DNA of 64,000 nucleotides. Origin: Acuticoccus sp965213555. GTDB taxonomy: Bacteria > Pseudomonadota > Alphaproteobacteria > Rhizobiales > Amorphaceae. The first letter of the stretch is position 1; the number at the start of each line of letters is the position of its first letter. Location: positions 1,116,001 through 1,180,000 of the forward strand of contig NZ_OZ243890.1 in assembly GCF_965213555.1 (NCBI RefSeq), in the 5' to 3' direction. This document shows, in pieces, positions 8,689 through 17,293 of this stretch. The translations under genes and the position numbers were made by a program. The notes beneath the pieces were generated by a model that did no database searches, had not been told where the DNA came from, and saw nothing but the letters and a program-made list of their open reading frames with translations.

Positions 8689-9834
8689 ATGTCCGCCGCT
8701 CCGCACATCGCGCCGACCCGCACGCTTGCCCCGCGCAAGTCCCCCGACGACCTCGCCGCGCTGCCGCGACGACCGCAACGGCTGTGGCGACCCAAGCGCA
8801 TCCTCATCACGCGGGACGCGGCGGACAGCGCGGTGGCCGAACGGGCGACGCAGGCCGGCGAGGCCATGGGCTGCGAGGTGGTGCGGCTCAAGGGCAACCG
8901 CGTCACCGGACTCAAGGGCGACAGCGAGGCCGACACCTACCGGCGCGCCAAGTCGACGCTCGCCATCGTCAACGCGCCCGCCTCCGCGCTGAGGTTTCAG
9001 CCCATCCCGCCGTCGGCGGACTTCCGCATCGACCTCGCCGTCGGCTGCCCGGCGCACTGCCAGTACTGCTACCTCGCAGGCTCGCTGTCGGGCCCGCCGG
9101 TGACGCGCGCCTACGCGAACCTTCCGGAGATCTTCGCCGCCGTGCCATCCCACGTCGGCGCGGGGACGATCACCTCGCGCTCGGCCGAGCGGTCCGCCGA
9201 GGGGACGACGTTCGAGGCCTCCTGCTACACCGATCCGCTCGGCATCGAGCACCTCACCGGCGCGTTGTCGGACGCCATCGTGCACTTCGGCCAGCTCGGC
9301 GCGGACGGGTCCGCGGGCCTGCGCTTCACCACCAAGTACGACGCGGTGGATGGCCTGCTGGACCTTGAGCATGGCGGCCGCACGCGGGTCCGCTTCTCGG
9401 TGAACGCCGAGGTCATCACGCGCCGCTTCGAGGGCGGCACCGCGCGCCTCGCCGACCGGCTCGCCGCCATGGGTCGGCTCGCCGCGGCGGGCTACCCCGT
9501 CGGCCTCACCATCGCGCCGATCATGCCGGTCGACGACTGGCGCGAGGCCTACGACGCGCTGCTCTCGGGGGCTGCGGAGGCGTTGCCGGACGGGGCGGAC
9601 CTCACCGTCGAGCTGATCACGCACCGCTTCACGCCCGGCAGCCGCGAGGTCCTGCTCGGCTGGTACCCGGCGACGTCGCTGGAGATGGACCCCGCCGTCC
9701 GCGCGCAGAAGCGCAACAAGTTCGGCGGCGTGAAGTACGTCTACCCCAAGACGCTGATGGACGAGATGAAGGGATGGTTCACAGAGGCGACGGCGCGGCA
9801 CCTGCCGGCCGCACGGCTGCTTTACTGGACGTAA
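8689..9834 (+). CDS. Spore-photoproduct-lyase-like radical SAM protein
   Basis: A ~381-residue radical SAM enzyme of the SPL family. The iron-sulfur cluster motif is visible as CPAHCQYC (C-x3-C-x2-C, about residues 115-122), followed by the SPL-type segments SCYTDPLGIEH and a C-terminal HRFTPGSRE and KFGGVKYVYP. True spore photoproduct lyase repairs thymine dimers in spores; members in non-sporulating Proteobacteria have no established role. I prefer the ATG at 8689 over the TTG three codons upstream. It is an isolated gene. Family firm, function uncertain. Confidence 0.85.
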   Translation: MSAAPHIAPTRTLAPRKSPDDLAALPRRPQRLWRPKRILITRDAADSAVAERATQAGEAMGCEVVRLKGNRVTGLKGDSEADTYRRAKSTLAIVNAPASALRFQPIPPSADFRIDLAVGCPAHCQYCYLAGSLSGPPVTRAYANLPEIFAAVPSHVGAGTITSRSAERSAEGTTFEASCYTDPLGIEHLTGALSDAIVHFGQLGADGSAGLRFTTKYDAVDGLLDLEHGGRTRVRFSVNAEVITRRFEGGTARLADRLAAMGRLAAAGYPVGLTIAPIMPVDDWREAYDALLSGAAEALPDGADLTVELITHRFTPGSREVLLGWYPATSLEMDPAVRAQKRNKFGGVKYVYPKTLMDEMKGWFTEATARHLPAARLLYWT

Positions 9835-9864
9835 CGGACCGGTTGGGTTCACTCCATCGGTCGC

Positions 9865-11100
9865 TCACGGCGGGCCGGATCGGTTCTTCAACGCCGCGAC
9901 GGCTGCGAGCCCGGCGACGGCGAGGGCTGCGGCGAAGAGCACCATCGCGAAGCTGCCGGCGGCTTGCCAGACGAGCGCCCCCAGGGACGGCGCCAGCGCG
10001 AAGCCGGCGAGGTACGGCACCGCAAGCCAGCCCGCGACCACGCCGTACCGTGCGGTGCCAAGCACCTGCGCGGTGACGACGGGCTTCAAGATGCTCGTCG
10101 TCCCGTAGGCCGCGCCCTGCATCGCGGCGACGGCGAAGGCGAGCGTGGCTGAGCCGCCGGACGCGAGGAGGAGCAGCGCCGCGAGCGCGACGCCGCCGAA
10201 CGCGACGCGGCACACGATGAGCGCGGGTGCCCGCGCCTCGTAGCGCAGCAGGATGAGCCGTCCCGCCACCTGCATCGGGCCGACCGTGGAGGCGGCGGCC
10301 ACCGCGAGCGGCAGGGAGATGCCGCGCTCGGACAGGAGCGGGATGAGGTGGTTGATGAGGATGCCGTGGTTCAGCGCCATGAAGGTGAACGCGGCGCCGA
10401 GCAGCACGAAGCTCCGCCGCGCCAACGGAAAGGGTGATGGGGGGACGAGCCCTCCTAACGAGTCGCTCATGTTCCCGTCGATCCGGGTGATGATCCTCGC
10501 ACCGAGGAACAGCGCGGGCGCGGCGAGGATGCCGGCGACGAGCGCGAACGCGACGACCGCGCCGCGCCAGCCCATCACCGATGCGCTCCAGGCTCCGAAC
10601 GGGAACGCGAGCGCCGACGCGAAGCCCGCGACGAGCGTGATGCGCGTGATCGCCCAGCGTGCGCGCGGACCCAGCGCCCGTGTCACCGTGGCGAAGCACG
10701 GCTCGTAAAGGCAGCCGGCGTGGCACAGCCCGACGCAGGCCCACGCCGCGACGAAGCCGGTGGGCGTCGTGGCGCTCGCGACGCCGACGAGGCCGAGCGC
10801 GCCGAACGCGGCCCCCCCGCCGAGCAGCCAGGGACCGGCCCCGGCGTCGATCAGCCGGCCGGCGAGGGGCGCCGCGAGGGCGGAGGCGAGGACGGCGACG
10901 GTGAGGGCCAGCGTAAGCTGCGGCTTGCCCCAACCGAGCGTCTCCTCCCACGCCACGAGCAGCGCGGCGAAGCTGTAGTACAGCGAGGCCCAGGCGAGCG
11001 TCTGGCCGAGCGCCAGCAGCGCGACGCCCATCCGCTCCCGTCGACCGGCCTCCCCCGGCAGCCGACGTCCCATGGCGGAGGGTCGCACGAGGCCGTTCAC
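9865..11100 (-). CDS. MFS transporter
   Basis: A major facilitator superfamily carrier of up to 411 residues with about twelve hydrophobic segments. The first helix begins near residue 24 (MGVALLALGQTLAWASLYYSF). There is a loop-2 region GRLIDAGAG and a central hydrophilic break around residues 195-215. The annotated start at 11100 is a GTG; an ATG at 11073 and another at 11031, the latter with GGGAGCGG just before it, are equally possible, and the last gives the usual short MFS N-terminus. It is convergent with the SPL gene. The substrate cannot be inferred. Confidence 0.82.
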   Translation of the reverse strand: MNGLVRPSAMGRRLPGEAGRRERMGVALLALGQTLAWASLYYSFAALLVAWEETLGWGKPQLTLALTVAVLASALAAPLAGRLIDAGAGPWLLGGGAAFGALGLVGVASATTPTGFVAAWACVGLCHAGCLYEPCFATVTRALGPRARWAITRITLVAGFASALAFPFGAWSASVMGWRGAVVAFALVAGILAAPALFLGARIITRIDGNMSDSLGGLVPPSPFPLARRSFVLLGAAFTFMALNHGILINHLIPLLSERGISLPLAVAAASTVGPMQVAGRLILLRYEARAPALIVCRVAFGGVALAALLLLASGGSATLAFAVAAMQGAAYGTTSILKPVVTAQVLGTARYGVVAGWLAVPYLAGFALAPSLGALVWQAAGSFAMVLFAAALAVAGLAAVAALKNRSGPP

Positions 11101-11291
11101 CGTCGACGGTTAGACGGTGGCCGCCCGTCGGTCGAGCCTGGACCGCCCATCATGGCGCAACGGCGTGGTAGAGTTGGCCGCCGTTGTGGAGTTGCGGAAA
11201 AGGGCGAGCCAGTGCGGTCGCGGACGTGCCTCGTCGACCGAGGTTTGCCACAACCATCGCAGCCGTGCCGTCCCCCTCGGCGGCGCGCGTC

Positions 11292-12056
11292 ATGACGTTC
11301 TCGTCGGCTTGGCTCGAACTCAGGGTCGCGGCGGACGAGCGCTCCCGTGCGCGCGACCTCATCGTCCGCGCCGCAAGGGACCTCGCAAGGATGACCGCGC
11401 CGCGGCGCGTCCTCGACCTCGGCGCGGGGACCGGCGCGACCCTGCGCGCCCTCGCGCCTGCCCTTCCGCCCGCCGCGTGGACGCTCCTCGACGCCGACGC
11501 GGCCCTGCTCGCCGAGGCACGTCGACGGGCTCGACCGGAGCCGACCGTCCGCGTCGCCGACCTCGCCACGGATCCCCTGTGGGATCGAGGCTCCCGTCCG
11601 CACCTCGTCACCGCCTCGGCGCTCTTCGACCTCGCGTCGGCCGAGTTCGTCGCCCGCTTGGCCGAGCGGCTCGGTGAAGATCGCGTCCCGCTCCTCGCCA
11701 TGCTGACCTACGACGGTCGCCTCGCCATCCATCCGCCGCACCCGAGGGACGGCGCGATGGTCGAGGCGTTCAACACCCACCAGCGGGGCGCGAAGTCGTT
11801 CGGTCCCGCGCTGGGTCCGGACGGAGCGCGGGCGCTCACCGAGGCGATGGAGCGCGTTGGGGCAACGGTCACCGTGCGCGACACGCCGTGGCGCCTCTCG
11901 CGGCCCATGGACGGCGCGCTCATGGACGCGATGCTCGATGGATGGGCGCACGCCGCCCGCGAGGCGGGCGCGAACGACACCGAGGAGTGGCGTGAGGCGC
12001 ACCGTGCGGCTCGCACGCTCCTCGTCGGCCACCGCGATCACCACGCGACGTTCTGA
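11292..12056 (+). CDS. Class I SAM-dependent methyltransferase
   Basis: A 254-residue predicted methyltransferase. Motif I (the AdoMet-binding glycine loop) is VLDLGAGTGATLRAL about residues 39-53; the acidic post-I position is DADAALL, and motif II/III follows in VTASALFDLASAEF. The start at 11292 is chosen because the domain begins there (MTFSSAWLELR) and the upstream part of the frame looks unlike protein; no good ribosome site is visible. The final 19 bases overlap the end of the convergent ribD-like gene. The methyl acceptor is unknown. Confidence 0.82.
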   Translation: MTFSSAWLELRVAADERSRARDLIVRAARDLARMTAPRRVLDLGAGTGATLRALAPALPPAAWTLLDADAALLAEARRRARPEPTVRVADLATDPLWDRGSRPHLVTASALFDLASAEFVARLAERLGEDRVPLLAMLTYDGRLAIHPPHPRDGAMVEAFNTHQRGAKSFGPALGPDGARALTEAMERVGATVTVRDTPWRLSRPMDGALMDAMLDGWAHAAREAGANDTEEWREAHRAARTLLVGHRDHHATF

Positions 12057-12748
12057 GCCGTCCTGAAGTTGCAGTCGAACAGCACGTCCCCGCCGGGCAA
12101 CGGGCGAACCTCGACGGTGGGCCGCATCGCCTCCTCCATCCGGAGGATGGGTGGCAGCGCGATGCCAAGCGTCCCCGAGCCGATCAGCAGCGGCGCGACG
12201 AGGAGGCAGAGCCGGTCGAGCGCGTCGGCTGCGAGAAAGCCGCTCACCGTCGAGGAGCCGCCCTCCACGAGGACGCGCCGGAACCCGCGTTCGGCGAGCG
12301 CATCGAGGATCGCCGCGGGCGGCAGCGGGCCGTCGGCCGGCACGTGCTCCACGCCCGCCGGGTCGTCGGGGTGCGGTGGGCCGAACACGATGCGCCTCAC
12401 GCCGTCCCGATGGAGGAGCCGGAGCCGCCCGCCAGCGGTGCGCCGCCGATCGATGAGCACCCGCGCCGGGTCCGGTCCGCTGGCGCGGCGCACCGTGAGC
12501 CGCGGGTCGTCGGCACGTGCCGTTCCCGCGCCGACGACGACCGCGTCGACGCTCGCGCGCAGGCGGTGGAGGAGGTCGAGTGCCGCCGGCCCGTTGACGT
12601 AGTGCGAGTGGCCGGAGGCGGTCGCGATGCGCCCGTCGAGGGACTGGCCGAGCTGGGCGACGACGAGCGCCCCGCCCGCGGCGCGCGCCGCCCGCAGGGC
12701 CCGAAGCGTCGACGGTGCCTCGGCGTCAGTCAGGGGCGCCCCGGCCAC
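12038..12748 (-). CDS. RibD C-terminal-domain reductase (dihydrofolate-reductase fold)
   Basis: A ~236-residue stand-alone version of the reductase half of RibD, which reduces the ribosylamino-pyrimidine intermediate of riboflavin synthesis with NADPH. Family motifs are visible: QLGQSLDGRIA near the start, VGAGTARADDPRLTVR, and VLVEGGSSTVSGFL. The deaminase domain normally found N-terminal in RibD is absent. The likely start is a GTG at 12748 lying inside the end of the cytochrome b561 gene (19-base overlap), so the two are probably co-translated. ribA lies nearby on the other strand, which supports a flavin-related role without proving it. Confidence 0.8.
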   Translation of the reverse strand: MAGAPLTDAEAPSTLRALRAARAAGGALVVAQLGQSLDGRIATASGHSHYVNGPAALDLLHRLRASVDAVVVGAGTARADDPRLTVRRASGPDPARVLIDRRRTAGGRLRLLHRDGVRRIVFGPPHPDDPAGVEHVPADGPLPPAAILDALAERGFRRVLVEGGSSTVSGFLAADALDRLCLLVAPLLIGSGTLGIALPPILRMEEAMRPTVEVRPLPGGDVLFDCNFRTAQNVAW

Positions 12749-13302
12749 ATGCGCGCGAGGACGCCGTCTCGTCGGACGAACCGATGGTAAAGCGCAGCAG
12801 CGACATGCAGTGCCACAAGCGCCATCAGAAGCCTTGCCCCGAGCCCATGCGCCCACGCGACCGTTTCGTAGGCGTCCCGGTCCGGCGCCGTCAGCGCGGG
12901 CAGCGAGAGGCCGGCGAACAGGTCGAGGGCAGGGAAGAGCGACACGGCGAGCCAGCCGGCCAGCGGCATCGCAACGAGGAGCGCGTAGAGCGCGCCGTGG
13001 TTCGCGGCGGCGATCCGGCGGTGCGCGGCGGTCAGCGTCGGCTCGGGGGGCGGGGCTCCGAACACGAGGCGATTGGCGAGGCGCAGGACGATCAGCCACA
13101 GGAGCACGAAGCCCACCGTCTTGTGGCTCGTGTAGAGGCCGTTGGTGAGCTCGTCCCAGATGCCCAGATCGTGCCCGCGCCAGGTCATGACGAGCCCCGT
13201 CGTCAGCATGAAGGCGACCGCGACGGCGCTCACCCAATGGAACGCCTTCGCGACGGAGGGGTAGCTCTGCCCCGGCACAGCGTGTTCGTCGCTGGTCGCC
13301 AT
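12730..13302 (-). CDS. Cytochrome b561-type membrane protein
   Basis: A 190-residue four-helix membrane b-type cytochrome. Putative haem-ligand histidines stand in the family positions: AFHWVSA (~residue 21), SHKTVGF (~59), NHGALY (~100) and ALHVAAALYHR (~164). Such proteins shuttle electrons between quinol and periplasmic acceptors. The start ATG at 13302 gives the usual short hydrophilic N-terminus. It is upstream of and overlaps the RibD-like reductase, suggesting a redox two-gene unit. Confidence 0.88.
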   Translation of the reverse strand: MATSDEHAVPGQSYPSVAKAFHWVSAVAVAFMLTTGLVMTWRGHDLGIWDELTNGLYTSHKTVGFVLLWLIVLRLANRLVFGAPPPEPTLTAAHRRIAAANHGALYALLVAMPLAGWLAVSLFPALDLFAGLSLPALTAPDRDAYETVAWAHGLGARLLMALVALHVAAALYHRFVRRDGVLARMWPGRP

Positions 13303-13482
13303 CGCCGCCTCGCTGCCAGAGGTGCTCCCCGAGCCTTGCAGATCGGTGCCGCCCGATGCTGGCTGAAGTCAAGCGATGCGTTAAAAGCGTGCGCCGCTCG
13401 GCAACGGGCGGAAGGGTTCGTTTCGTCCTTGTTTCGCGTCGCGGACGGGGGTCGTGGGCGGCAGCGAGCGTGGGAGGTGGCG

Positions 13483-14184
13483 ATGGTCCTGAGCGAGAAG
13501 TTTGCAGCGAAGGGGCTCTCGCTCGTGGCGTCGACGCCGGTGGAGATCCGCGGGCGCATCTGGGTGTGCCTGGCGTTCGAGCCCGCAGGGCGACCCATGG
13601 GGGACATGCCGCACCTCGCGCTGGTGGCGGGGCGGCGGGACTGGCCGCGCGTGGACGACCTCGGTGCGGCGGTCCATGCCGAGCTGTCCGGGGGCAACTC
13701 CGTGCTCACGCGCATCCACTCCGAGTGCCTGCTGGGGGACGCGTTCGGCTCGTCCATGTGCGACTGCGGCGATCAGATGCGGCTGTCCATGGAGGAGATG
13801 GACGCGCGCCGCGAGGGGCTCTTCGTCTACTTGCGGCAGGAGGGCCGTGGGATCGGCATGCGCGCCAAGCTCGACTGCCTCGCGCTGCAGTACGGCTTCG
13901 TGGGAGGCCGGCACGTGACGCACCGACACACGTCCGACGAGGCGAACCTTGCCATGGGGTTCGACGTGGACGAGCGCTCGTTCCTCATCGCCGGCGCGCT
14001 CATCAGGGCGCTCGACATCGCCTCGGTTCAGGTGATCACCGGCAACCCGCAGAAGACCGCGGACCTCGCAGCCGCGGGCGTGACCGTCGCCTCCACGCTC
14101 GACCTGTGGTCCGGCTCGGCCTCCACCCGTGCGGCCGAGGAGCTCGCCGAGAAGGTGGCGCGGGGCTACACCTACGAGCGGTAG
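13483..14184 (+). CDS. ribA: GTP cyclohydrolase II
   Basis: A 233-residue GTP cyclohydrolase II, the first step of riboflavin synthesis (GTP to diamino-ribosylamino-pyrimidinone phosphate, formate and diphosphate). The zinc site is intact: RIHSECLLGDAFGSSMCDCG gives C-x10-C-x-C. The catalytic segment YLRQEGRGIGM and the later TGNPQKT are present. It is the single-domain form with no fused RibB. The start at 13483 has GGGAGG five bases upstream; the much longer open frame to the left is antisense to the cytochrome gene. It is divergent from the b561/RibD-like pair. Confidence 0.95.
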   Translation: MVLSEKFAAKGLSLVASTPVEIRGRIWVCLAFEPAGRPMGDMPHLALVAGRRDWPRVDDLGAAVHAELSGGNSVLTRIHSECLLGDAFGSSMCDCGDQMRLSMEEMDARREGLFVYLRQEGRGIGMRAKLDCLALQYGFVGGRHVTHRHTSDEANLAMGFDVDERSFLIAGALIRALDIASVQVITGNPQKTADLAAAGVTVASTLDLWSGSASTRAAEELAEKVARGYTYER

Positions 14185-14261
14185 GGCGGCCGCCGTCGCG
14201 TGGTGGCAGACATTGGTCTCGAGCGCGTAAAGTCAGGGTCCGAGGCGGGGGCGCATCGGCG

Positions 14262-15575
14262 TCAGCGCGCGGTGCGGTCGGTCTCAGGGATGATGCCGCG
14301 CGGCGCGAAGCGCAGCACGAGGAGGAGGGTCGCGCCCATCACGACGTAGCGCATCTGCGACGCGTTCTCGAGGAGGTGCTCGCGGACTGCCGAGTCCGGC
14401 CCGAGCGCGACCGTCGCGCGGTCGATGAGGAAGGTCCCCACCGGCTCGGCCTGGACCCAGGCGAACCAGACGATGAAGGCGCCGACGGTGGCGCCCCAGT
14501 TGTTGCCGGCGCCGCCGACGATCACCATCACCCAGATGAGGAACGTGAAGCGCAGCGGGTTGTAGGAGGACGGGGTGAACTGCCCGTCGAGGGTGGTCAG
14601 CATGGCGCCCGCCAGCCCGATGAGGCCGGACCCCACCACGAACACCAGCATGTGCAGCCGGCGCACGTCCTTGCCCATGGCCTCGGCGGCGACCTCGTCG
14701 TCGCGCACGGCGCGCATGGTGCGGCCCCACGGCGCGGCGAGGGCACGCTCGGCGAGCCACAGGATCGCGGCGAGCGCCACCACGAAGAGCGCGATGTAGG
14801 CCCCCTTGACGAGGATCGAGGAGAGCTCGACCGGGCCGACGCCGAGGCGGTCGGACAGGTCCTGGAACCAGGCCGCGGTCCTCAGCTCCAGCTCGTAGGG
14901 CACCGGCCGGGGGAGCCCGACGACGTTCTTCACCCCGCGCGCCAGCCAGTCCTCGTTCATGAGGACGGCGATGATGATCTCCGACACGCCGAGCGTCGCG
15001 ATGGCGAGGTAGTCCGCGCGCAGGCCGAGGGCGATGCGCCCGATGACGTAGGCCGCGCCCGCGGCGAGCAGCCCCCCGACCGCCCAAGCGAGGAGGACCG
15101 GCAGCCCGAGCCCGCCGAGGAAGCCGGCGATGGCGGGGTTGACCCCCTCGATCGCCGCGGTCGACGGTCCGAGGACGACGCTCGTGCCGTAGATGCCGGC
15201 CGCCACGACCGCGAGCGTGAGCGCTGCGCGTGCCACCGACCCGCGCACCAAGCGCCGACCGAGGACCGCCACCGTCGCCGTCCCCGCCACGAGGATGACC
15301 GCGAGGAGGACGCCCATGCCTCCGGCACGCCAGGCTGCCGCGACGGGCTCGGCCGACACCAGGACGACCGCGAGCCCACCGAGCGCGGCGAAGCCCATGA
15401 CGCCGAAGTTCACCAGCCCGGCGTAGCCCCACTGGACGTTCACGCCGAGCGCCATGACGGCCGACACGAGGCACAGGTTGAGGATCGTCAGCGCCACGGA
15501 CCAGCTCTGCAGCGCCCCGGTCAAAGCGATGAGCGCGAAGAAGGCGGCGAACGGGAGGACCGCGCGGGCGCTCAT
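14262..15575 (-). CDS. livM: Branched-chain amino-acid type ABC transporter permease (LivM)
   Basis: A 437-residue inner-membrane permease of the LivM type with about ten hydrophobic segments. The family signature is present: LRADYLAIATLGVSEII around residue 205, and the cytoplasmic EAA-like loop MRAVRDDEVAAEAMGKDVRR. The protein is longer than the usual ~330 residues because of an extra ~100-residue hydrophobic stretch near the N-terminus. The start ATG overlaps the livH stop by 4 bases (ATGA). It is the last gene of the livJ-G-F-H-M unit. Confidence 0.92.
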   Translation of the reverse strand: MSARAVLPFAAFFALIALTGALQSWSVALTILNLCLVSAVMALGVNVQWGYAGLVNFGVMGFAALGGLAVVLVSAEPVAAAWRAGGMGVLLAVILVAGTATVAVLGRRLVRGSVARAALTLAVVAAGIYGTSVVLGPSTAAIEGVNPAIAGFLGGLGLPVLLAWAVGGLLAAGAAYVIGRIALGLRADYLAIATLGVSEIIIAVLMNEDWLARGVKNVVGLPRPVPYELELRTAAWFQDLSDRLGVGPVELSSILVKGAYIALFVVALAAILWLAERALAAPWGRTMRAVRDDEVAAEAMGKDVRRLHMLVFVVGSGLIGLAGAMLTTLDGQFTPSSYNPLRFTFLIWVMVIVGGAGNNWGATVGAFIVWFAWVQAEPVGTFLIDRATVALGPDSAVREHLLENASQMRYVVMGATLLLVLRFAPRGIIPETDRTAR

Positions 15576-16585
15576 GCGGACCGACGGTTGAACAGCCCGG
15601 TCGGGCGCAGGATCAAGGTGATGACGAGGATGACGAAGGCGACGGCGAACTTGTACTCCGTGCCGATGAGCTGGACGAGGCCGTCGGGCTGCCACGCCTC
15701 CGGCAGGAGGTAGCCGAGGACGCGGGTGTAGGGGTAGGTGAACAACACCTCCGCGAAGGCGATGAGGTAGCCGCCGACGATGGCGCCGACCGGGCTGCCG
15801 AGCCCGCCGACGATGGCCGCCGCGAAGATCGGCAGGAGCAGCTCCTGGAACACGAAGGGCTTGTAGCTCTTGTCGAGCCCGTAGAGCGTGCCGGCGATGA
15901 CGGCGAGCGTCGCCGACAGCGTCCACGCGATGAGGACGACGCGCCCGGCGTCGATGCCGGACAGCGTCGCAAGGTCCTCGTTGTCGGCGTAGGCGCGCAT
16001 CGCCTTGCCGGTGCGCGTGCGCTGCAGGAAGAGGAACAGGGCAACGACGCAGGCCATGGCGGCGACGAGCGTCACCACCTGCGTCGTCTTGAGGGCGAGC
16101 CCCTCGCGCAGCCCGGTCCACTCGCGGAACTCGCGCACGGAGACGACGAACCGCGCGCCGTCGGTGAAGATCTGGTCGTCCGGACCGATGAGGAAGCGGA
16201 TGAGCCCGGCGGTGACGAACATCACGCCGATGGAGGCGATGATGAAGATCACCTGCACCGACCGCCGCTCGCGATAGTAGCGGTAGACGACGCGGTCGGT
16301 GGCGAGGACGAGCCCGACCGTGACGGCGATGCCAAGCGGCAGCGCGAGGAGCGCCACGGGCAGCGGGCCCAGCGTCACGCCGGCGGACTGGAGCCCCCAG
16401 GTGCCGAAGATCGTCACCATGGCGCCGAACGACATCGTCTCGCCGTGCGCGAAGTTGGAGAAGCGCAGCACCGCGAAGACGAGGGTGACGCCGAGCGCAC
16501 CGAGCGCGAGCTGCGAGCCGTAGGCGATCCCCGGCACGAGCGCGAAGTTCGCGAGCAGCACGACGGCGTTGAGCGCGTCCTCCAC
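15572..16585 (-). CDS. livH: Branched-chain amino-acid type ABC transporter permease (LivH)
   Basis: A 337-residue inner-membrane permease. The LivH hallmarks ALGVTLVFAVLRFSNFAHGE (~30-49) and the C-terminal GGLGSPVGAIVGGYLIAF are visible. Eight or so hydrophobic segments are predicted. It starts 4 bases after the livF stop and overlaps livM by 4 bases, so the operon is tightly coupled. It pairs with LivM to form the channel. Confidence 0.93.
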   Translation of the reverse strand: MEDALNAVVLLANFALVPGIAYGSQLALGALGVTLVFAVLRFSNFAHGETMSFGAMVTIFGTWGLQSAGVTLGPLPVALLALPLGIAVTVGLVLATDRVVYRYYRERRSVQVIFIIASIGVMFVTAGLIRFLIGPDDQIFTDGARFVVSVREFREWTGLREGLALKTTQVVTLVAAMACVVALFLFLQRTRTGKAMRAYADNEDLATLSGIDAGRVVLIAWTLSATLAVIAGTLYGLDKSYKPFVFQELLLPIFAAAIVGGLGSPVGAIVGGYLIAFAEVLFTYPYTRVLGYLLPEAWQPDGLVQLIGTEYKFAVAFVILVITLILRPTGLFNRRSA

Positions 16586-16588
16586 GCC

Positions 16589-17293
16589 TCAGCCGCCGAG
16601 GAAGGAGCGGCGCACGTCCGCGTTGGCGAGCAGCGCCGCGCCGGTGTCGGTGTAGGCGTTGCGCCCGTGCTGGAGGACGTAGCCGCGCGTCGCGATCTCC
16701 AGCGCCTGCTTGGCGTTCTGCTCCACCATCAGGACGGCGATGCCGGTGCGGGCGATCTCGATGATGCGGTCGAAGAGCTCGTCCATGACGATGGGCGAGA
16801 CGCCGGCCGTCGGCTCGTCGAGCATGAGGACCGTCGGCTTCGTCATCAGCGCGCGGCCGACTGCGACCTGCTGGCGCTGGCCGCCCGACAGCTCGCCCGC
16901 CGGCTGGCGCCGCTTGGCGGCGAGCACGGGGAACAGCGCATAGACCTCGTCCATCGTCTCCCGCACGCCCTCGCGGCGCAGGTACGCCCCCATCTCGAGG
17001 TTCTCCTCCACGGTGAGCGAGGGGAACACGTTGTTCACCTGGGGCACGAAGCTCATGCCGCGGGCGACCCGCTCGGTGGGCCGCAGGCCCGTGAGGTCCG
17101 CCCCGTCCAGCACGATGGCGCCCTCGCGCAGGCGCAGCATGCCGAAGACCGCCTTCATGGCGGTGGACTTGCCGGCTCCGTTGGGCCCGACGATGACGGC
17201 GATCTCGCCGCGGTCCGCCTCCACCGTGCAGCCCTTGAGGATGTCCTCCGCCCCGTAGCCGCCGCGCATGTCCGTGGCAGTGAGGAGGCTCAT
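16589..17293 (-). CDS. livF: Liv-type ABC transporter ATP-binding protein (LivF)
   Basis: A 234-residue ATPase. Walker A VGPNGAGKST, signature LSGGQRQQVAVGRAL, Walker B VLMLDEP and the H-loop region VLMVEQN are all canonical, and the VEQN ending of the switch region is typical of LivF. The start overlaps the livG stop by 4 bases. Confidence 0.93.
   Translation of the reverse strand: MSLLTATDMRGGYGAEDILKGCTVEADRGEIAVIVGPNGAGKSTAMKAVFGMLRLREGAIVLDGADLTGLRPTERVARGMSFVPQVNNVFPSLTVEENLEMGAYLRREGVRETMDEVYALFPVLAAKRRQPAGELSGGQRQQVAVGRALMTKPTVLMLDEPTAGVSPIVMDELFDRIIEIARTGIAVLMVEQNAKQALEIATRGYVLQHGRNAYTDTGAALLANADVRRSFLGG

Noticed and set aside
12715..13482. Extended N-terminus of ribA reaching back over the cytochrome gene
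   Set aside because: The extra ~256 residues are antisense to the cytochrome b561 gene and have no family similarity; the 13483 start has a good ribosome site.
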